Origin: JADJOY01 sp016713535 [NCBI: Deltaproteobacteria bacterium]
GTDB lineage: Bacteria > JADJOY01
Direction of reading: 5' to 3'
Length of the DNA stretch: 64,000 bases
Assembly: GCA_016713535.1 (NCBI GenBank)
Contig: JADJOY010000018.1
Span: 46,149-110,148, forward strand
The notes below the pieces were generated by a model, which saw nothing but the letters and a program-made list of their open reading frames with translations, ran no database searches and was not told where the DNA came from. Position numbers and translations under genes: made by a program. Below are positions 27,237 to 36,544 of this stretch, piece by piece (the first letter of the stretch is position 1; every line of letters begins with the position of its first letter).

Positions 27237-28347
27237 ATGAGCGTGGACTTTCTCGACTCCCCGGAAGAAGCGGCGTTCCGTAGCGAGCTCTCGAGCTGGC
27301 TCGGCGCCAACATCCCGCCCGGCTTCGCCGAGGGCGCGATGCTCGACAAGATGGTGCAGTTCGACGAGCGGGTGCGCTTCCTCCAGGCCTGGCAGAAGAA
27401 GCTCTTCGAGGCCGGCTGGGCGGGTATCGCGTGGCCCAAGGAGTACGGCGGCCGCGGCGCCACGGTCATGCAGCAGGTGATCTTCAACGAGGAGGTGGCC
27501 CGCGCCCGCGCCCCCGAGATCATCAACGTCATCGGCCTCAACATGGTCGGGCCGACGATCATCGCCCACGGCACCGAGGAGCAGAAAAAGCGCTTCCTGC
27601 CCAAGATCCTGAGCTGCGAGGAGATCTGGGCGCAGGGCTATTCGGAGCCCTCGGGCCCTACGCCGATTGGATCCTGATGCTGGCGCGCACCGACCCGGCG
27701 TCGCAGCGTCACAGCGGCATCTCGTGCTTGCTGGTCGACCTGAAGAGCCCCGGCGTCACGGTGCGGCCGCTGGTCCAGCTCACCGGCGAGGCCGAGTTCG
27801 GCGAGGTCTTCTTCGACAACGTCCACGTCCCGCGCGAGAACCTGCTCGGCCACCTGGGCGGCGGCTGGGAGACCGCGATGACCACGCTCCTCCACGAGCG
27901 CGGCACCCTGGCGATCTCGGTGCAGGTGCGGCTCGAGCTCACGATCGCCGCGGTGATCGAGCTCGCGCGCCGCGTCCACGTGCGCGGCAAGCCCGCGCTC
28001 GAGGACCACTCGGTCCGTCAGGACCTGGCGCGCTGCATCTCGGACGTGCGCATCATGCGCTGGAACAGCTACCGCAGCCTCACGAAGATCGCCCGCGACG
28101 GCATCCCCGGGCCGGAGGGCTCGTTCGGCAAGCTCTTCTGGACGGACCTGAGCCAGCGCCTCTCGGAGCTGGCGGTGAACCTCGCCGGTCCCGCGGGCTG
28201 ATCCCGCACGGCGAGATGGGCGCCGTGGACCAGGGGCGCTGGGTGTATGCGTTCCTGCGCGCGCGCGCGAACACCATCGAGGCGGGCACCAGCGAGATCC
28301 AGCGCAACATCGTGGGCGAGCGCGTGCTCGGGCTGCCGAAGGGCTGA
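27237..28347 (+). pseudogene. acyl-CoA dehydrogenase, broken by a deletion and a frameshift
   Basis: ATG 27237 starts MSVDFLDSPEEAAFRSELSS, a normal acyl-CoA dehydrogenase N-terminus. At ~27655 GYSEPSG jumps directly to YADWILMLARTDP in another frame. About 30 residues normally found here (the region with the conserved W-T-S-G flavin contacts) are missing. Near 28192 a second slip (GCGGGCTGATC, one G short) breaks LAGPAG from LIPHGEMGAVDQGRWVYAFL. The end is normal (IQRNIVGERVLGLPKG, stop 28347). A single-base error could explain the second break but not the first. Confidence 0.8.
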
Positions 28348-28362
28348 GCGGGGGAGACACCG

Positions 28363-29484
28363 ATGAACTTCGACCTGTCCGACGATCAGCGGATGCTCAA
28401 GGACACGGCGCGCTCGTTCCTCGAGCGCGAGGTGCCGAGCGCCAAGCTGCGCGCGCTCCTCGACGATCCGCGCGGCTACACCGACGAGCTGTGGAGCAAG
28501 ATCACCGAGCTCGGCTGGCCGGGGCTCGCGGTGCCGGAGGCTTACGGCGGCGTGGGGCTCGGCTTCCTCGGCCTGGCGGTTGTGCTCGAGGAGGCGGGGC
28601 GCGCGCTCCTGCCAGGCCCGTTCTTCAGCGCGGCGGTGCTCGCGGGGCTGACCCTCGCCGACGCCGGTAGCGAGGCGCAGAAGACCCGCTGGCTCCCCGA
28701 GATCGCCGCCGGCAAGGCGCTCGGCGCGCTCGCGGTGTGGGAGGACGGCGGCGCGTGGACTCCCCAGGCGATCGCCACCAAGGCGCGCAAGGGGAAGGGC
28801 GGCTACGCGATCTCGGGCCGCAAGTGCGCGGTGCTCGACGCGCACGTCGCGGACTTCTTGCTGGTCGCGGCGAAGCTGGGCGGCGGCGTGGTGCTGTTGC
28901 TGGTGGAGCGCGGCGCGAAGGGCGTGACGATCGAGCCGATGACGACGGTCGACGGCACGCGCCGCCTCGCCACGGTCACGCTGACCGGCGTGAAGGTGGG
29001 CGAGGACGCGGTCGTGGGCGACGCCACCGATGGCTGGCCGGCGATCTCACGAGCCCTCGATCGCGCCGCCGCGGGGATGGCGGCCGAGATGGTGGGGGGC
29101 GCGGGCAAGGCCCTCGAGATGAGCGTCGAATACGCCAAGATCCGCGTCCAGTTCGGCCGCCCGATCGGCAGCTTCCAGGCGATCAAGCACAAGTGCGCCG
29201 ACATGATGCTGCTCGTCGAGAGCGCGCGATCCGCCGCGCTCTATGCCGCGTGGGCCCTCGAGAACGGCGCACCCGACGCGTCGGTGTCGGCGAGCATCGC
29301 CAAGGCCTACGCCTCCGAGGCCTTCCGCAAGTGCGCCGGCGACGCGATCCAGATCCACGGCGGCATCGCCATCACCTGGGAGCACGACCTCCACCTCTAC
29401 TTCAAGCGCGCCAAGCTCGGAGAGATGCTCTTCGGCGACCCGATCTTCCACCGCGAACGATTACTGACGCAGGTGCTCGCATGA
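28363..29484 (+). CDS. acyl-CoA dehydrogenase
   Basis: 373 residues, ATG 28363 with GGGGGAG nine bases upstream and 15 bp after the previous gene. It follows the family: helical N-domain, beta domain, then YAKIRVQFGRPIGSFQAIKH and the C-terminal IHGGIAITWEHDLHLYFKRA. It is divergent in the middle and lacks the usual E-P-x-x-G-S-D loop (it has WEDGGAWTPQAI), so it may be the noncatalytic-like partner of a heterodimer with the gene just upstream, as known for paired steroid or side-chain dehydrogenases of actinobacteria. That pairing is inference. Confidence 0.85.
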   Translation: MNFDLSDDQRMLKDTARSFLEREVPSAKLRALLDDPRGYTDELWSKITELGWPGLAVPEAYGGVGLGFLGLAVVLEEAGRALLPGPFFSAAVLAGLTLADAGSEAQKTRWLPEIAAGKALGALAVWEDGGAWTPQAIATKARKGKGGYAISGRKCAVLDAHVADFLLVAAKLGGGVVLLLVERGAKGVTIEPMTTVDGTRRLATVTLTGVKVGEDAVVGDATDGWPAISRALDRAAAGMAAEMVGGAGKALEMSVEYAKIRVQFGRPIGSFQAIKHKCADMMLLVESARSAALYAAWALENGAPDASVSASIAKAYASEAFRKCAGDAIQIHGGIAITWEHDLHLYFKRAKLGEMLFGDPIFHRERLLTQVLA

Positions 29485-29927
29485 GCCTGACCCAGATCTT
29501 CCGGCCGCGAAACCGCGGCCAGCTCGCGTTCATCACCAAGGTCCACCGCTGGGTCTACACCAAGAGCGGCGGCTGGCTGGGAGCCAACATGGGCGGGATC
29601 CCGATGATCCTGCTCACCACCACCGGCCGGAAGACCGGCGAGGCGCGGACCACGCCGCTGCTCTCGATGCGCGACGGCGAGCGGTTCATCGTCGTCGGCT
29701 CGAACGCGGGCGCCGACAAGCCGCCGGCGTGGTGGCTCAACCTGCAGGCCAAGCCGGACGCCAAGGTCCAGTACGGGCGCAAGTTCTTCACGATGCGCGC
29801 CGCGCAGGCGACGCCCGAGGAAGCGGCGGTGCTGTGGCCGCGTCTGGAAGCGATGTACCCCGGCTACGTCGACTACAAGAAGGGCACCACCCGCGAGATC
29901 CCCATCGTCATCCTGAGCCCGGTCTAG
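29481..29927 (+). CDS. nitroreductase/deazaflavin-dependent oxidoreductase (Ddn-like)
   Basis: 148 residues. ATG 29481 overlaps the stop of the acyl-CoA dehydrogenase (ATGA), so it is translationally coupled. The pattern ILLTTTGRKTGEARTTPL followed by VVGSNAGADKPPAWWLNL is typical of the F420-dependent split-barrel Ddn family. Its cofactor in this organism (F420 or FMN) cannot be read from the sequence. Its position suggests reduction of an unsaturated intermediate in the same catabolic unit. Confidence 0.85.
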   Translation: MSLTQIFRPRNRGQLAFITKVHRWVYTKSGGWLGANMGGIPMILLTTTGRKTGEARTTPLLSMRDGERFIVVGSNAGADKPPAWWLNLQAKPDAKVQYGRKFFTMRAAQATPEEAAVLWPRLEAMYPGYVDYKKGTTREIPIVILSPV

Positions 29928-29967
29928 GTTCCGCGGGCGGTCCGGGGCGTCACGTCGCCGCTCGCTG

Positions 29968-30490
29968 CGAACGCCCGCTCGATCCCTTCGGCCGCGACGG
30001 AGCGCGGCCCTCCAGCCTGTCGGTCCCGGTCTGGAGGGCCCGCCTCCTGCGGGCCGGGGCGTTACGTCGGAGGGGCACGCGTCGCGTGCCCGGCGATACG
30101 ACGACGTCAACGCACCGCCGACGGCGCCGATCGCCGCGAACGCCCGATCGATCCCTTCGGCCGCGACGGAGCGCGGCCCTCCAGCCTGTCGGTCCCGGTC
30201 TGGAGGGTCCGCCTCCGGCGGGCCGGGGCGTCAGGATGGATCGCTGGCGCCCGCCCGGGCACGAGCGGGGCACGCGTCGCGTGCCCGGCGATACGACGAG
30301 GCGTGCGCGTTCACGAGGCCGTCGATCTCTGTACAGCGATCACCGCGACCGGCGACGTGACGTCGTCGCGTATCGCCGGTCGCGCAACGCGCGACCCTCC
30401 GCGACCGGTCTGGGGGGCCCGCCTCCGGCGGGCCGGGGCGTTACGTCGGAGGGGCACGCGTCGCGTGCCCGGCGATACGACGACGTCAAC
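29968..30490. repeat. REP-rich region with a ~169-bp tandem duplication
   Basis: The block starting CGAACGCCCGCTCGATCCCT at 29968 returns at 30137 with few changes. Each has GGCCGCGACGGAGCGCGGCC (reverse GGAG), GGAGGGCCCGCC or a variant, and GGAGGGGCACGCG/CGTGCCC with GGCGATACGACGA. A partial third set lies at 30410-30485. No gene is seen here. Confidence 0.75.
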
Positions 30491-30525
30491 GCACCGCCGA
30501 CGCCGTAGATCGCGGCTCGCGGCGA

Positions 30526-30807
30526 TCACGCGCTGCTCGCCGTACCGAAGCGCTTGGCCGAGCGGGCCTTCGCCTTGGCGCGCTCGACCTCGCGATCGAG
30601 CGGCGGCGCGTTGGTGACGAGCGACGCCACCAGGACGCGCGCCGCGCCGGTCACCTGCTCGACCGCCGCGTCGAACGCCACTTGATTGGCCTTCGACGCC
30701 CTGGTGAAGCCGCTCACCTTGCGCACGAACTGGAGCGCCGCGGCGCGGATCTCCTCCTCGGTGGCGGGCGGCTCGAAGTTGAAGAGCGGGCGAATGTTGC
30801 GACACAT
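30526..30807 (-). CDS. DUF2277 domain-containing protein
   Basis: 93 residues; ATG 30807 with GGAGG eight bases upstream. MCRNIRPLFNFEPPATEEEI, then ALQFVRKVSGFTRASKANQ and a C-terminal EVERAKAKARSAKRFG, match DUF2277 closely, including its usual length. Function unknown. The conserved N-terminal MCRNI motif is intact. Divergent from the radical SAM gene across the 121-bp repeat copy. Confidence 0.88.
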   Translation of the reverse strand: MCRNIRPLFNFEPPATEEEIRAAALQFVRKVSGFTRASKANQVAFDAAVEQVTGAARVLVASLVTNAPPLDREVERAKAKARSAKRFGTASSA

Positions 30808-30870
30808 CGCATCCTCCGTTTCCGACAATCTCGGCGTCGCTCGGGCCGGCCGCAAGCTTCGCCGCTCTCT

Positions 30871-30991
30871 ATATGCAACGTCACGATTCGTAGCGACCGG
30901 TCTCGGCGTCCCATCGGCTTCGGCGGCGACGAAGCGCCGCCCTCCAGCCCGTTCGGCGCAAGGGCGATCCAAATCGTGGTGGCCCATTTAG
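30871..30991. repeat. divergent-promoter repeat, copy 2 (121 bp)
   Basis: Copy of 3131-3266, with the same ends and a shorter central hairpin. It ends 19 bases before ATG 31011. It again separates two divergent genes. Confidence 0.85.
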
Positions 30992-31010
30992 CGCGGAGTA
31001 CGCTCCTCCC

Positions 31011-31871
31011 ATGCACGTCACCACGGCGCGGGTCGGCGAGATCCTCACGCGCAGCTCGGGATTTCTCCGCGACGTGTGCTCGCACTCGCTGCAGCCCTAC
31101 CGCGGCTGCAGCCTCGGCGGCTCGCTCTGCGGCGTGGCCTGCTACGTCCAGCACAACGGCTGGCTGACCCGCGGCGAGCGCTGGGGCCGCTTCCTCGAGG
31201 TCCGCGAGAACGCCGCCGAGGCGTACCGAGCGAGCGCCGATCGCGAGCGGCGCTGGGCGCGCGCCAAGCGCGGCCGCTTCGCGATCTTCCTGTCGAGCTC
31301 GACCGAGCCTTTCCTGCCGCAGGAGAGCCGCCTCGGCGTGACCGCGTCCGTCCTCGCGGCGATGCTCGACGAGCCCCCCGACGCGCTCATCCTCCAGACC
31401 CACACCCACCACGTCGCCGAGCGCATCGACGCGTTGCGCGCGCTCGCCGCGCGCACCGAACTGCGCGTCCATCTCTCGATCGAAACCGATCGCGAGCACC
31501 TTCCGGGCCTGCCTCCCCATGCGAGCCCTGTCGAGTCCCGCTTCGCCGCCGCCGCAACGCTGCGCGCGGCTGGCCTGCGCACCATCGTGACAGTCTCACC
31601 GCTGCTGCCGATCGCCGACCCCGAGCGGTTCTTCGCGCGCCTCGCCGCCTGCGCCGACGCGGTGGTGATCGACCACTTCATCGAAGGCGAGGGCACACCC
31701 GACGGCCATCGCACGCGCGCCACCCCGCTCCCCGCGGCGATGGAGGCCATCGATCCCGGCTCGTCGCTTCTCGCCTACCGCGACCGGATCGTCGCGATCG
31801 CCGCGCGCCACCTGCCGGGACGTGTGGGCGTCAGCCGCGACGGCTTCGCGGGCCGCTACCTACCCGCGTAA
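31011..31871 (+). CDS. radical SAM protein (spore-photolyase-like branch) with an atypical cysteine motif
   Basis: 286 residues. Near residue 29 it reads PYRGCSLGGSLCGVACYVQH, the place where COG1533/SplB-like radical SAM proteins have PYRGC followed by the iron-sulfur cysteines. Here the spacing is C-x6-C-x3-C (33, 40, 44) rather than the SplB C-x3-C-x2-C. Downstream features fit a (beta/alpha) barrel: FAIFLSSSTEPFLPQES, LQTHTHHVAERID, VHLSIETDREHL, IVTVSPLLPIADPERF. No substrate is suggested by neighbours. Intact, from ATG 31011. Confidence 0.78.
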   Translation: MHVTTARVGEILTRSSGFLRDVCSHSLQPYRGCSLGGSLCGVACYVQHNGWLTRGERWGRFLEVRENAAEAYRASADRERRWARAKRGRFAIFLSSSTEPFLPQESRLGVTASVLAAMLDEPPDALILQTHTHHVAERIDALRALAARTELRVHLSIETDREHLPGLPPHASPVESRFAAAATLRAAGLRTIVTVSPLLPIADPERFFARLAACADAVVIDHFIEGEGTPDGHRTRATPLPAAMEAIDPGSSLLAYRDRIVAIAARHLPGRVGVSRDGFAGRYLPA

Positions 31872-31886
31872 CCCGCGCCGCCCGCT

Positions 31887-32573
31887 TCACTCCCGCGCGC
31901 GCAGGTCCGCGAGCCACTCACCCGCGCGGCGGGCCTCGGCCTCGTGGCCTTCTTCGCGCCAGGTCTCGGCGAGCGCCGCCGCGTACCACTCCTGCACCGA
32001 CGGCAGCGCGAGCAGCCGCGCCGCGTACGCGGTGGCGGCCTCGCTGAGCGGCAGGGCGTAGGTCTGAGCCCGGAACGCGACCGGCGTGAAGAACGCATCC
32101 ACGGCGGTGAACTCGGCGCCCGCGAGGAACGGCCCGCCGAAGCGCTCGAGCCCCTCGTTCCAGAGCGCGTCGAGGCGCTCGATCTCGCGAGCGAGGGCGG
32201 CCGGGTAGGGCGCGAGCCGCACGCGAATGCCGCAGTTCATGGTGCAGATGTCGCGCAGCGTGCCGAACCCCGAGTGCATCTCGGCGCTGGCGCAGCGCGC
32301 CCACGAGCGCGCCGCGGCGTCGCGTGGCCACACCGCCGGAAAGCGCTCGGCGAGGTGCTCGACGATCCCGAGCGAGTCCCACACCGTGGTCTCGCCGTCG
32401 CTCAGGCACGGCACCTTGCCGGTCGGCGAGAACGACCGGAACGCGTCGGGATCGGCCTCGCCCAGAAACGGCACGAGCTCCTCCTCGAACGGGATGCCGA
32501 CCTCGCGCATCAGCACCCACGGGCGCAGCGACCACGACGAGTAGTTCTTGTTGGCGATGTAGAGGCGAAACAT
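31887..32573 (-). CDS. glutathione S-transferase family protein
   Basis: 228 residues. N-terminal thioredoxin-fold domain with NKNYSSWSLRPWVLM (Ser in the glutathione-activating position), cis-Pro in GKVPCLSDGE and WDSLGIVEHLAERFP, followed by an all-helical C-terminal domain. Cytoplasmic detoxification or isomerisation role; the specific substrate is unknown. It converges with the radical SAM gene, 15 bp apart. Confidence 0.88.
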   Translation of the reverse strand: MFRLYIANKNYSSWSLRPWVLMREVGIPFEEELVPFLGEADPDAFRSFSPTGKVPCLSDGETTVWDSLGIVEHLAERFPAVWPRDAAARSWARCASAEMHSGFGTLRDICTMNCGIRVRLAPYPAALAREIERLDALWNEGLERFGGPFLAGAEFTAVDAFFTPVAFRAQTYALPLSEAATAYAARLLALPSVQEWYAAALAETWREEGHEAEARRAGEWLADLRARE

Positions 32574-32689
32574 GCGCCCAGCCTATCCGCGCACCGGCGC
32601 CAGATGCACGCGAGCTTCGACGGTACTCGGGTCGCCGCGTGCGAGCTGACGCTCGCCCTCACGCACCCTCGCGATCTACCGTTGGCTAC

Positions 32690-33010
32690 GTAGGGGCGGG
32701 CGTGAGCCCGCCCGGGATCGGGATCGATCGCCGCCACTCGCGTCCGTTCCTCGGCCGCGACGGAGCGCGGCCCTCCAGCCACTCGACGCCGCGGGATGTC
32801 ACGCGCCGCGTACCCGCCGATCCGACGATCGCGCGTGCATCGCCGCCGACACGGATCGCTGTTCGGCCTGCTCGATCCCCTCGGTCTGGAGGGCGCGCCT
32901 CCGGCGCGCCGGGATGCGACGCCGCCGATCGCTGCGAACGCCCGACCAACCCCCGGCGCCCGACGGAGCGGGCGCGCTCCAACCGTGCGATCCGATGCCT
33001 CGCCGACGCC
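32690..33010. repeat. REP cluster
   Basis: GTAG-GGGCGGGC-GTGA-GCCCGCCC at 32690-32714, then GGCCGCGACGGAGCGCGGCC, a degenerate GTCACGCGCCGCGTACCC unit, GGAG-GGCGCGCC-TCCG-GCGCGCC near 32887, and GCGCCCGACGGAGCGGGCGC near 32960. No gene is seen between the GST and VOC genes. Confidence 0.7.
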
Positions 33011-33016
33011 CTTCGG

Positions 33017-33466
33017 CTATCGCCTATCGCAGGCCGCGCTCGGTCGCTCGGTGAAGCCGCGGCACACCGCCGCGAGCTTGTGGCCGTCGGGGTCGCGGAC
33101 GTACGCCGCGTAGAAGTCCGGGTTGTACTGGGCGCGCAGCCCCGGCTCACCCTCGCTGGTGCCGCCGTGCGCGAGCGCCGCGGCGTGGAAGGCGTCGACC
33201 TCGTCCCAGGTGCTCGCCTGGAAGGCCACCATCGTGCCGTTGCCGACGGTCGCCGCGCGCCCGTCGAACGGCGGACACAGCCAGAGCGCCACCTGCCGGC
33301 CCCCTCGCTCCTCGTAGAGCCCCCAGCCGATCCAGCCCTCGAAGCCGGTCTCGGCCGAGGTGTCGCAGCGCGCGTGACCGAGCGCCCCGAGCGCCGCGTC
33401 GTAGAAGCGCGCCGCGCGCTCGAGATCGCCGGTGCCGAGGCAGACGTAGGTGAACACGGGCCTCAC
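33017..33466 (-). CDS. VOC-family (glyoxalase-like) protein
   Basis: 149 residues from GTG 33466, which overlaps the stop of the upstream VOC gene (GTGA). One beta-alpha-beta-beta-beta repeat pair: FTYVCLGTGDLERAARFYDA, then a C-terminal FYAAYVRDPDGHKLAAVCRG. These small dioxygenase/glyoxalase-fold proteins bind metal or act in resistance; no specific function can be given. Confidence 0.85.
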   Translation of the reverse strand: MRPVFTYVCLGTGDLERAARFYDAALGALGHARCDTSAETGFEGWIGWGLYEERGGRQVALWLCPPFDGRAATVGNGTMVAFQASTWDEVDAFHAAALAHGGTSEGEPGLRAQYNPDFYAAYVRDPDGHKLAAVCRGFTERPSAACDRR

Positions 33467-33921
33467 CGCTTCGTGCGCGTAGCGGCGCCGCCGGCTCGCC
33501 GCTTCGCCGGGCGCGCGCGCAGCGCTTCGGTCTTCGCGAACTGCACGATGTTGCCCTCGGGATCCCAGCCGTCGAGGAGGGTGCGGCCGTTCCAGCGCCA
33601 GCTCGCGCGCGCGGGGTTCAGCGCGCCGCCGGTGGCGCGCGCCGCGCGGCGCACCGCGCGCAGATCCGCGCACTCGAACACCGGCTTGAACGGCGTGTCC
33701 TCGCGCGGCTGCGGCGGGCGCGTCACTTGGATGCTCGCCGCGAGCGGCGCCGGGATCGCGTGCACGATCAGCTCGATCCCGGCGCCCACTAGGCGGTCGT
33801 ACGAGGCCTCGGACTCGACCGCCTCGAGCCCGAGCGTCGCGCGGTAGAAGCGCGACACCCGCTCCTTGTCCTTCGCGTACACCACCAGGGACGTTGGGGG
33901 CGGTCTGTGGCGCGGGCTCAT
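33463..33921 (-). CDS. VOC-family protein
   Basis: 152 residues from ATG 33921 (MSPRHRPPPTSLVVYAKDKE) with GGAG eight bases upstream. VVYAKDKERVSRFYRATLGL and DGWDPEGNIVQFAKTE are the usual VOC half-repeat signatures. First gene of a coupled pair with the VOC gene at 33017. Lys/Arg-rich C-terminal tail. Confidence 0.82.
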   Translation of the reverse strand: MSPRHRPPPTSLVVYAKDKERVSRFYRATLGLEAVESEASYDRLVGAGIELIVHAIPAPLAASIQVTRPPQPREDTPFKPVFECADLRAVRRAARATGGALNPARASWRWNGRTLLDGWDPEGNIVQFAKTEALRARPAKRRAGGAATRTKR

Positions 33922-34039
33922 GCTGCGCTCCGGAGTCGGCTCGAGACGGCGGTTGCGAACTGCGGTCGACACGATTCACGGGCGTCCGCGCGTCGACCTT
34001 CGGTATCCTACTTCGACCTATCCGCCGGGGTGCACCGAC

Positions 34040-35550
34040 ATGGTCCGATCGCTTCGTCGCTCTCCCGCCGCTCGTGCGTCGTTCGCGTTGACGATCCTCG
34101 TGCTCGCGGCGGCCCCGAGCCGCGCCGACTACGTCACCACCGCGGTCCCGCCGGCGTCGGTGTCGGCGAACCTCGGCACCACCGGCAGCCAGCCGATCGG
34201 GGTGCTCGCCACGCAGGACCTGAGCGGCGACACCACCGATCTCGCCCGCGCCCAGCGCTACACGCCGGGACCGAGCGGCTACCAGGGGATCTTCAGCTTC
34301 GTGGTGCCGGCCGGCCTCGACGTCGCGACCGCCTCGGGCCTCTCGCTCGCCGCGAGCTACTACGGACAGCCGAAGAGCTGCCAGCGCTGGACGTTCCAGG
34401 TCCGCGATTACGCGGCCTCGAGCTGGCTCACCCTCGGCTACAACGACGGCGCGTCGTACCACCATTGGAAGCCGCTCTCGTTCCCGCTGAGCGGCGATCT
34501 GTCGCGCTTCGTGAGCGCGTCGCGCGTCATGCAGGTGCGCTACACGACCTACTCGGCGGCCGACTCGAGCGACCTCGACTGGCTGGTGTTCCAGGTCACC
34601 ACGTACGTGCCGCCCACCACCGAAGCGAACCCGCAGATCCCGGTCGGCCCCGGCTTCACCGACGTGTCGCCGCACCAGGTGGTGCGGACCCTCGGCAACG
34701 TCGTCTACACGGTCGCGCCGGACTGCACGTCGTACCCCGAGTGCCCGAACAGCGCGATCCACGTGCGCAAGGCGAACCAGCCCGGCACTCCGACGTCGTT
34801 CACCGAGCTCGACGCCGCGCACGCGCCGGGCGGCGGCGTCGGCCAGCCCGCCGTGGGGCTCGACGGCCAGGGGCGGATCCACGTCATCTGGAACAAGCGC
34901 TCCGGCTACACCAAGTACGCGACCTTCGACACCAGCACCGGGCTCTGGTCGTCGAGCGAGAGCCTCGGTGCTTCGGGATGGACCGACTTCACGCAGGGGG
35001 AAGAGGGGACGGCGCTCGCGATCGACGCCGCCGGCATCCCGCACGCCGTGTGGAGCGCGCGCACCGGACCCAACAGCCGGCTGCGCCTCAAGTACGCGCG
35101 GCGCCTCGCGACCGGCTGGGAAGCGCCCATCGACGTCGCGGACGTGGTCGACTGCAACCCGGCCTCGGACTACTGCAACGCGTGGCATCCCGACGCTCGC
35201 GTTCGCGGCGAACGGCGACCTCTACCTGGCGTGGCTCAACGGCACCTACGACTACCTGAGCGACGGGCGCATCCGGGTGCGGAAGCGCCTCGCGAACGGC
35301 ACCTGGCAGCCGTCGGTGGCGATCCCGGACACCGCGCAGACCGGGATCGACCAGGGACCGTCGATGATCGTGACCGGGGACGGTGTCGTCCACCTCACGT
35401 TCTGCGACGTCGCCAACCGCATCCGCTACTGGTACCAGGACGCGAGCGGCTGGCGCGGAGATCGGCAGCCGGCCTCGCAGGTCACCCACAACCCGGCGCT
35501 CGGACCGGACGGTGCGGGTGGCGTCCAGATCTACGGCCACGGCACGCTGG
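34040..35550 (+). pseudogene. secreted beta-rich protein, frameshifted and cut by a repeat array
   Basis: ATG 34040 begins a signal peptide (ARASFALTILVLAAAPSRA). The mature part is beta-rich: RWTFQVRDYAASSWLTLGYN, then propeller-like blades (GQGRIHVIWNKRSGYTKYA, AAGIPHAVWSARTGPNSR). Near 35195 the frame slips and the same protein continues as FAANGDLYLAWLNGTYDYLS to GGVQIYGHGTLG. At 35551 a tandem repeat begins and the coding character ends abruptly, so the natural C-terminus is lost. Confidence 0.65.
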
Positions 35551-36510
35551 GGCCGATCGGCTGGAGGGCCGCGCTCCGTCGCGGCCGAGGATCGGACCGG
35601 AGCGTGAGCTCGCCCGCACTTCACCGGCACGATCACCCCGCTCGCACCCACTCCCGGGAGGGCTGACGCCCTCCCCTACACACCCAACGGCCGCTCGCGT
35701 GGGGCCGATCGGCTGGAGGGCCGCGCTCCGTCGCGGCCGAGGAACGGACCGGAGCGTGAGCTCGCCCGCGTTTCACCGGCACGATCACCCCGCTCGCACC
35801 CATTCCCGGGAGGGCTCACGCCCTCCCCTACACACCCAACGGCCGCTCGCGTGGGGCCGATCGGCTGGAGGGCCGCGCTCCGTCGCGGCCGAGGATCGGA
35901 CCGGAGCGTGAGCTCGCCCGCACTTCACCGGCACGATCACCCCGCTCGCACCCACTCCCGGGAGGGCTGACGCCCTCCCCTACACACCCAACGGCCGCTC
36001 GCGGGAGCCGATCGGCTGGAGGGCCGCGCTCCGTCGCGGCCGAGGATCGGACCGGAGCGTGAGCTCGCCCGCGTTTCACCGGCACGATCACCCCGCTCGC
36101 ACCCACTCCCGGGAGGACTGACGCCCTCCCCTACACACCCAACGGCCGCTCGCGTGGGGCCGATCGGCTGGAGGGCCGCGCTCCGTCGCGGCCGAGGATC
36201 GGACCGGAGCGTGAGCTCGCCCGCGTTTCACCGGCACGATCACCCCGCTCGCACCCACTCCCGGGAGGACTGACGCCCTCCCCTACACACTCAACGGCCG
36301 CTCGCGTGGAGCCGCTCGGCTGGAGGGCCGCGCTCCGTCGCGGCCGAGGAACGGACCGGAGCGTGAGCTCGCCCGCGTTTCACCGGCACGATCACCCCGC
36401 TCGCACCCACTCCCGGGAGGACTGACGCCCCCCTACACACCCAACGGCCGCTCGCGTGGGGCCGATCGGCTGGAGGGCCGCGCTCCGTCGCGGCGGAGGA
36501 TCGGACACGA
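35551..36510. repeat. tandem array, six units of ~152 bp plus a partial seventh
   Basis: GGCCGATCGGCTGGAGGGCC or a variant starts at 35551, 35703, 35855, 36006, 36158, 36310 and 36460 (spacings 152, 152, 151, 152, 152, 150). Each unit has a GGAG-headed GGCCGCG/CGCGGCC palindrome and a reverse GTAG element (GGGAGGGCTGACGCCCTCCC followed by CTAC), an inverted REP pair. Single-base variants between units are few. Confidence 0.92.
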
Positions 36511-36544
36511 GTGGGAGCGCTCGGTCCGCCTCTCTTGCGCGCGA

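Noticed and set aside
35551-36510. Phage or IS element as the source of the 152-bp array
   Set aside because: No transposase frame, no terminal inverted repeats with target duplications; the array consists of REP-type palindromes only.
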